NCBI GenBank assembly: GCA_021795255.1
Contig: JAJYPQ010000159.1
Coordinates: 1-8,067, forward strand
DNA length: 8,067 bases
Direction: 5' to 3'
DNA from: Pseudomonadota bacterium
Lineage (GTDB): Bacteria > Pseudomonadota > Gammaproteobacteria > Acidiferrobacterales > Acidiferrobacteraceae
Within the stretch, counting starts at the first letter, position 1, and every line of letters starts with the position of its first letter. A program made the translations under genes and the position numbers. This document shows positions 6,628-8,067 of this stretch, piece by piece. The notes below the pieces were generated by a model. It saw only the letters and a program-made list of their open reading frames with translations, was not told the origin of the DNA and made no database searches.

Positions 6628-6945
6628 ATGACAAGTAAAAGCCGAGTGACTATGACAGAACACAAACGTGTCTATACGCCCGAATTCAAGAGAGAGGCTG
6701 TGCGCCTGGTCGAGACCGGCGGCAAGCCCGCGACTCAGATCGCCCGTGAGCTCGGGATTTCCGATAAAACACTACACGGGTGGATGGCCGACCATCGCAA
6801 GGCCCAGGGGTCAGGCGTGACAGTAGACGCCATGAAGGGCGCCCAGGCGGAGCTTGTCAAGCTCAGGCGCGAGTGCCAACGGCTGAAGCTGGAGCGGGAT
6901 TTTTTGCTCGAAGCGGGAGCGTTCTTTCGCAGGGAACCGAAATGA
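6628..6945 (+). CDS. IS3-family transposase OrfA
   Basis: About 105 residues from the ATG at 6628. The N-terminal half holds the HTH_Tnp_1 helix-turn-helix: YTPEFKREAVRLVE, then ATQIARELGISDKTLHGWM, which binds the terminal repeats. The C-terminal half (AELVKLRRECQRLKLERDFL) is a heptad-like leucine zipper used for multimerisation, ending LEAGAFFRREPK. GGAG at 6618-6621 lies six bases before this ATG and supports it. An in-frame ATG at 6616 would add four residues but has only a weak binding site. The stop TGA at 6943-6945 overlaps the orfB ATG (ATGA). On its own OrfA normally acts as a regulator of transposition; fused to OrfB by frameshift it forms the active transposase. Confidence 0.9.
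   Translation: MTSKSRVTMTEHKRVYTPEFKREAVRLVETGGKPATQIARELGISDKTLHGWMADHRKAQGSGVTVDAMKGAQAELVKLRRECQRLKLERDFLLEAGAFFRREPK
6900..6906 (+). promoter_or_regulatory. Candidate -1 frameshift site T TTT TTG
   Basis: In the orfA frame the bases read GA(T TTT TTG): the final T of an Asp codon, then Phe TTT and Leu TTG. This is a heptamer of the X XXY YYZ type in the correct phase. A -1 slip moves ribosomes into the orfB frame, which is open through this point (F-F-A-R-S-G-S then continuing to the orfB Met). The usual IS3 signal is A AAA AAG at the corresponding Lys-Lys position of OrfA, which is absent here. Confidence 0.65.
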
Positions 6946-7796
6946 GATACCAGGCCATTGCGAATAATGTAGCCCGCTTTCCCATACGTTTGATGTGCCG
7001 CTGTTTGGAGGTTTCACCGGCCGGCTTCACTGCCTGGCAAGGCCGTCCCGAGAGCGCCCACACTAAGGAGGATCGCACACTGGCCCATGCCGTGAGCGTC
7101 GCCCATCACGAGAGCCGTAAGACTTATGGGACGCCGCGTATTCAAGCGGCCCTGAAGGCCTGTGACATCACGATCAGTCGGCGGCGCATCGCCCGTCTGA
7201 TGCGCCTGCAGGGCCTACGAGCCCGTGTGCGCCGACGCTTCAAGGCCACCACCGATAGTCGTCACACGCACCCCGTGGCAGAGAATATCTTGGACCGGGG
7301 GTTTACGGTCAATAAGCCCAATGTGGCCTGGTCTGGTGACATCACCTACATAGCCACCCGCGAAGGCTGGCTCTATCTTGCGGTCGTGATCGACCTTTAT
7401 TCCCGGCGGGTGGTCGGTTGGGCCATGAGTGAGCGTATGACCCAAGACCTCGCCCATACCGCGATCCTCATGGCCGTCCACGACCGCAAACCCCCACGGG
7501 GAACGTTGTATCACACCGATCGGGGTAGTCAATACTGTGCGGACGTCTCGCGCCAGATCCTGAAAGACCATGGCTTAATTGCCAGCATGAGCCGTAAAGG
7601 GAATTGCTGGGACAATGCTTGCTCAGAGAGCTTCTTCGGTAGCTTAAAGCAGGAGCTCATTTACCACACGTACTATACTACCCGTGAGGAGGCGCGTCTA
7701 GACATATTCAACTATATCGAAATATTCTATAACCGTCAACGGAGACATTCCACCATCGGTTATATGTCGCCGACCGAGTTCGAGAGGATGGTATAA
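6942..7796 (+). CDS. IS3-family transposase OrfB (DDE integrase core)
   Basis: 284 residues from the ATG at 6942. Residues about 40-100 form the HTH_21 region (YGTPRIQAALKACDITISRR, then IARLMRLQGLRA). The rve core follows, with Asp133 in W-S-G-D-I-T-Y-I, Asp193 in Y-H-T-D-R-G-S-Q-Y and Glu229 in W-D-N-A-C-S-E-S-F-F-G. The spacing from Asp193 to Glu229 is the D(35)E of the IS3 family. The protein ends normally with FYNRQRRHSTIGYMSPTEFE. No stop or frameshift interrupts it. The same frame is open from 6780, as needed for an OrfA-OrfB fusion made at the T TTT TTG site. The ATG overlaps the orfA stop (ATGA), and AGGG at 6931-6934 lies seven bases upstream, so OrfB could also be made separately by coupled initiation. 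It catalyses cleavage and joining of the element ends. Confidence 0.95.
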   Translation: MRYQAIANNVARFPIRLMCRCLEVSPAGFTAWQGRPESAHTKEDRTLAHAVSVAHHESRKTYGTPRIQAALKACDITISRRRIARLMRLQGLRARVRRRFKATTDSRHTHPVAENILDRGFTVNKPNVAWSGDITYIATREGWLYLAVVIDLYSRRVVGWAMSERMTQDLAHTAILMAVHDRKPPRGTLYHTDRGSQYCADVSRQILKDHGLIASMSRKGNCWDNACSESFFGSLKQELIYHTYYTTREEARLDIFNYIEIFYNRQRRHSTIGYMSPTEFERMV

Positions 7797-7814
7797 AAAC
7801 TATTCCTGTAAACC

Positions 7815-7842
7815 AGGTGTCCATTAAAGTGTTGCAAGGTCA
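7815..7842 (-). repeat. Right terminal inverted repeat of the IS3 element
   Basis: Read on the minus strand it begins TGACCTTGCAACACTTT and ends GACACCT. It lies 18 bases after the orfB stop and ends immediately before the TCC duplication. Confidence 0.88.
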
Positions 7843-7845
7843 TCC
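7843..7845. repeat. Target site duplication TCC, right copy
   Basis: Matches TCC at 6562-6564 on the other side of the IS3 element. Together they mark the insertion point. Confidence 0.7.
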
Positions 7846-7859
7846 TTACTTCGAAAACA

Positions 7860-7912
7860 CCCCCCACTGAGGGTCGGGCCAAGCCATTTCGGCGATGTGT
7901 GTCTCAGGGGGG
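7860..7912 (+). promoter_or_regulatory. Possible leader hairpin before the right-edge gene
   Basis: CCCCCC (7860-7865) and TGAG (7868-7871) can pair with CTCA (7903-7906) and GGGGGG (7907-7912), leaving a two-base bulge and a 31-base loop. It ends five bases before the ribosome binding site of the gene at 7931, so it could act in a leader transcript. It may also be chance in a C- and G-rich stretch. Confidence 0.25.
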
Positions 7913-7930
7913 CTGACAAGGAAAACCATT

Positions 7931-8067
7931 ATGCTGCCGCCATCGCTTATCCCCTTGCTTACGAACCGTACACTCCTTGGAGTCGTGCTAGCTTGCGCCT
8001 TCCCCCTCGTCGCCTTCGCGCATGCTCCGGGCAGGGCCAAGTCGTCGTCACACGGGGGCAGGCCATC
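7931..8067 (+). CDS. Putative secreted protein, N-terminus only (runs off right edge)
   Basis: An open frame of 45 codons to the window edge. AAGGA at 7918-7922 lies eight bases before the ATG, a strong start signal. The product starts MLPPSLIPLLTNRT, followed by a hydrophobic core LLGVVLACAFPLVAFA and an A-F-A signal-peptidase-I-type site before His31, so export to the periplasm or beyond is likely. A Cys inside the core lacks a good lipobox, since Leu is at -2. The remaining residues (HAPGRAKSSSHGGRP) give no family. In another frame of the same bases (about 8027-8067) the translation GQGQVVVTRGQAI looks more protein-like. A frameshift after the signal peptide is therefore possible, and only the downstream sequence can decide. 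The gene begins 88 bases after the IS3 element, whose insertion probably replaced or separated its original upstream region. Confidence 0.55.
   Translation, partial: MLPPSLIPLLTNRTLLGVVLACAFPLVAFAHAPGRAKSSSHGGRP

Larger units (their letters stand above)
6565..7842 (+). mobile_element. Complete IS3-family insertion sequence (1278 bp)
   Basis: The element is bounded by imperfect inverted repeats at 6565-6592 and 7815-7842. Both begin TGACC and end GACACCT when read inward, and 22 of 28 positions match. It is flanked by a 3-base duplication, TCC. It contains the standard IS3 layout: orfA (helix-turn-helix and leucine-zipper protein) followed by orfB in the -1 frame (DDE transposase), with a frameshift signal in the overlap. 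The total length is typical for the IS3 family. All catalytic residues are present and both frames are open, so the copy appears intact and possibly mobile. The gene order and the terminal TGA suggest the IS3 or IS51 subgroup; the exact named element cannot be decided from sequence alone. Confidence 0.92.

Noticed and set aside
7215..7571. 118-codon minus-strand frame inside orfB
   Set aside because: It is a shadow of the strongly conserved OrfB catalytic core.
7846..8040. 64-codon minus-strand frame at the right edge
   Set aside because: The opposite strand has a better start signal and a signal peptide; this frame has no binding site or family resemblance.
1..8067. CRISPR arrays, tRNA or rRNA genes, phage genes, toxin-antitoxin pairs
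   Set aside because: No regularly spaced direct repeats, no cloverleaf-like sequence with a conserved T-arm, and no recognisable phage or toxin-antitoxin proteins were found by reading both strands.

Overview
The window looks like an accessory, insertion-sequence-rich stretch of a moderately GC-rich proteobacterial chromosome. I see no ribosomal, tRNA or housekeeping marker that fixes the taxon. The glycine-rich stress-type membrane protein, the PlsC-like acyltransferase and the LysE-type exporter suit a gamma- or beta-proteobacterium. An acidophilic sulfur or iron oxidiser is possible, but that is only an impression.

Layout from left to right. Positions 1-346 (minus) hold the N-terminal part of an IS630-family transposase that runs off the left edge. 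Positions 571-1528 (minus) hold a heavily decayed IS5-family transposase whose catalytic blocks are still legible across frameshifts and stop codons. Positions 1820-2347 (minus) encode an intact small membrane protein of the general-stress-protein-17M type. Positions 2348-3353 have no recognisable gene but contain a perfect 14-bp stem hairpin. Positions 3354-4106 (plus) encode an intact PlsC-type acyltransferase. Positions 4332-4964 (minus), convergent with it, encode an intact LysE/RhtB-family exporter. Positions 4965-5889 again have no recognisable gene. Positions 5890-6308 (plus) are the C-terminal remnant of a different DDE transposase. Positions 6565-7842 are a complete IS3-family element with 28-bp imperfect terminal repeats, a 3-bp target duplication (TCC), orfA and orfB. 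A putative secreted-protein gene starts at 7931 with a good ribosome binding site and runs off the right edge.

Four transposase loci, each of a different type and in a different state of decay, surround three ordinary single-gene units. The region appears to have received insertions repeatedly, and only the last one (IS3) still looks active. The three cellular genes show no evident shared pathway: one is a putative stress membrane protein, one is in phospholipid synthesis, and one exports amino acids or small metabolites. No CRISPR array, tRNA, toxin-antitoxin pair, phage module or clearly new multi-gene system is visible. The most informative local details are the T TTT TTG frameshift signal of the IS3 element, the orphan hairpin at 2756-2786 and the two long gene-free blocks.
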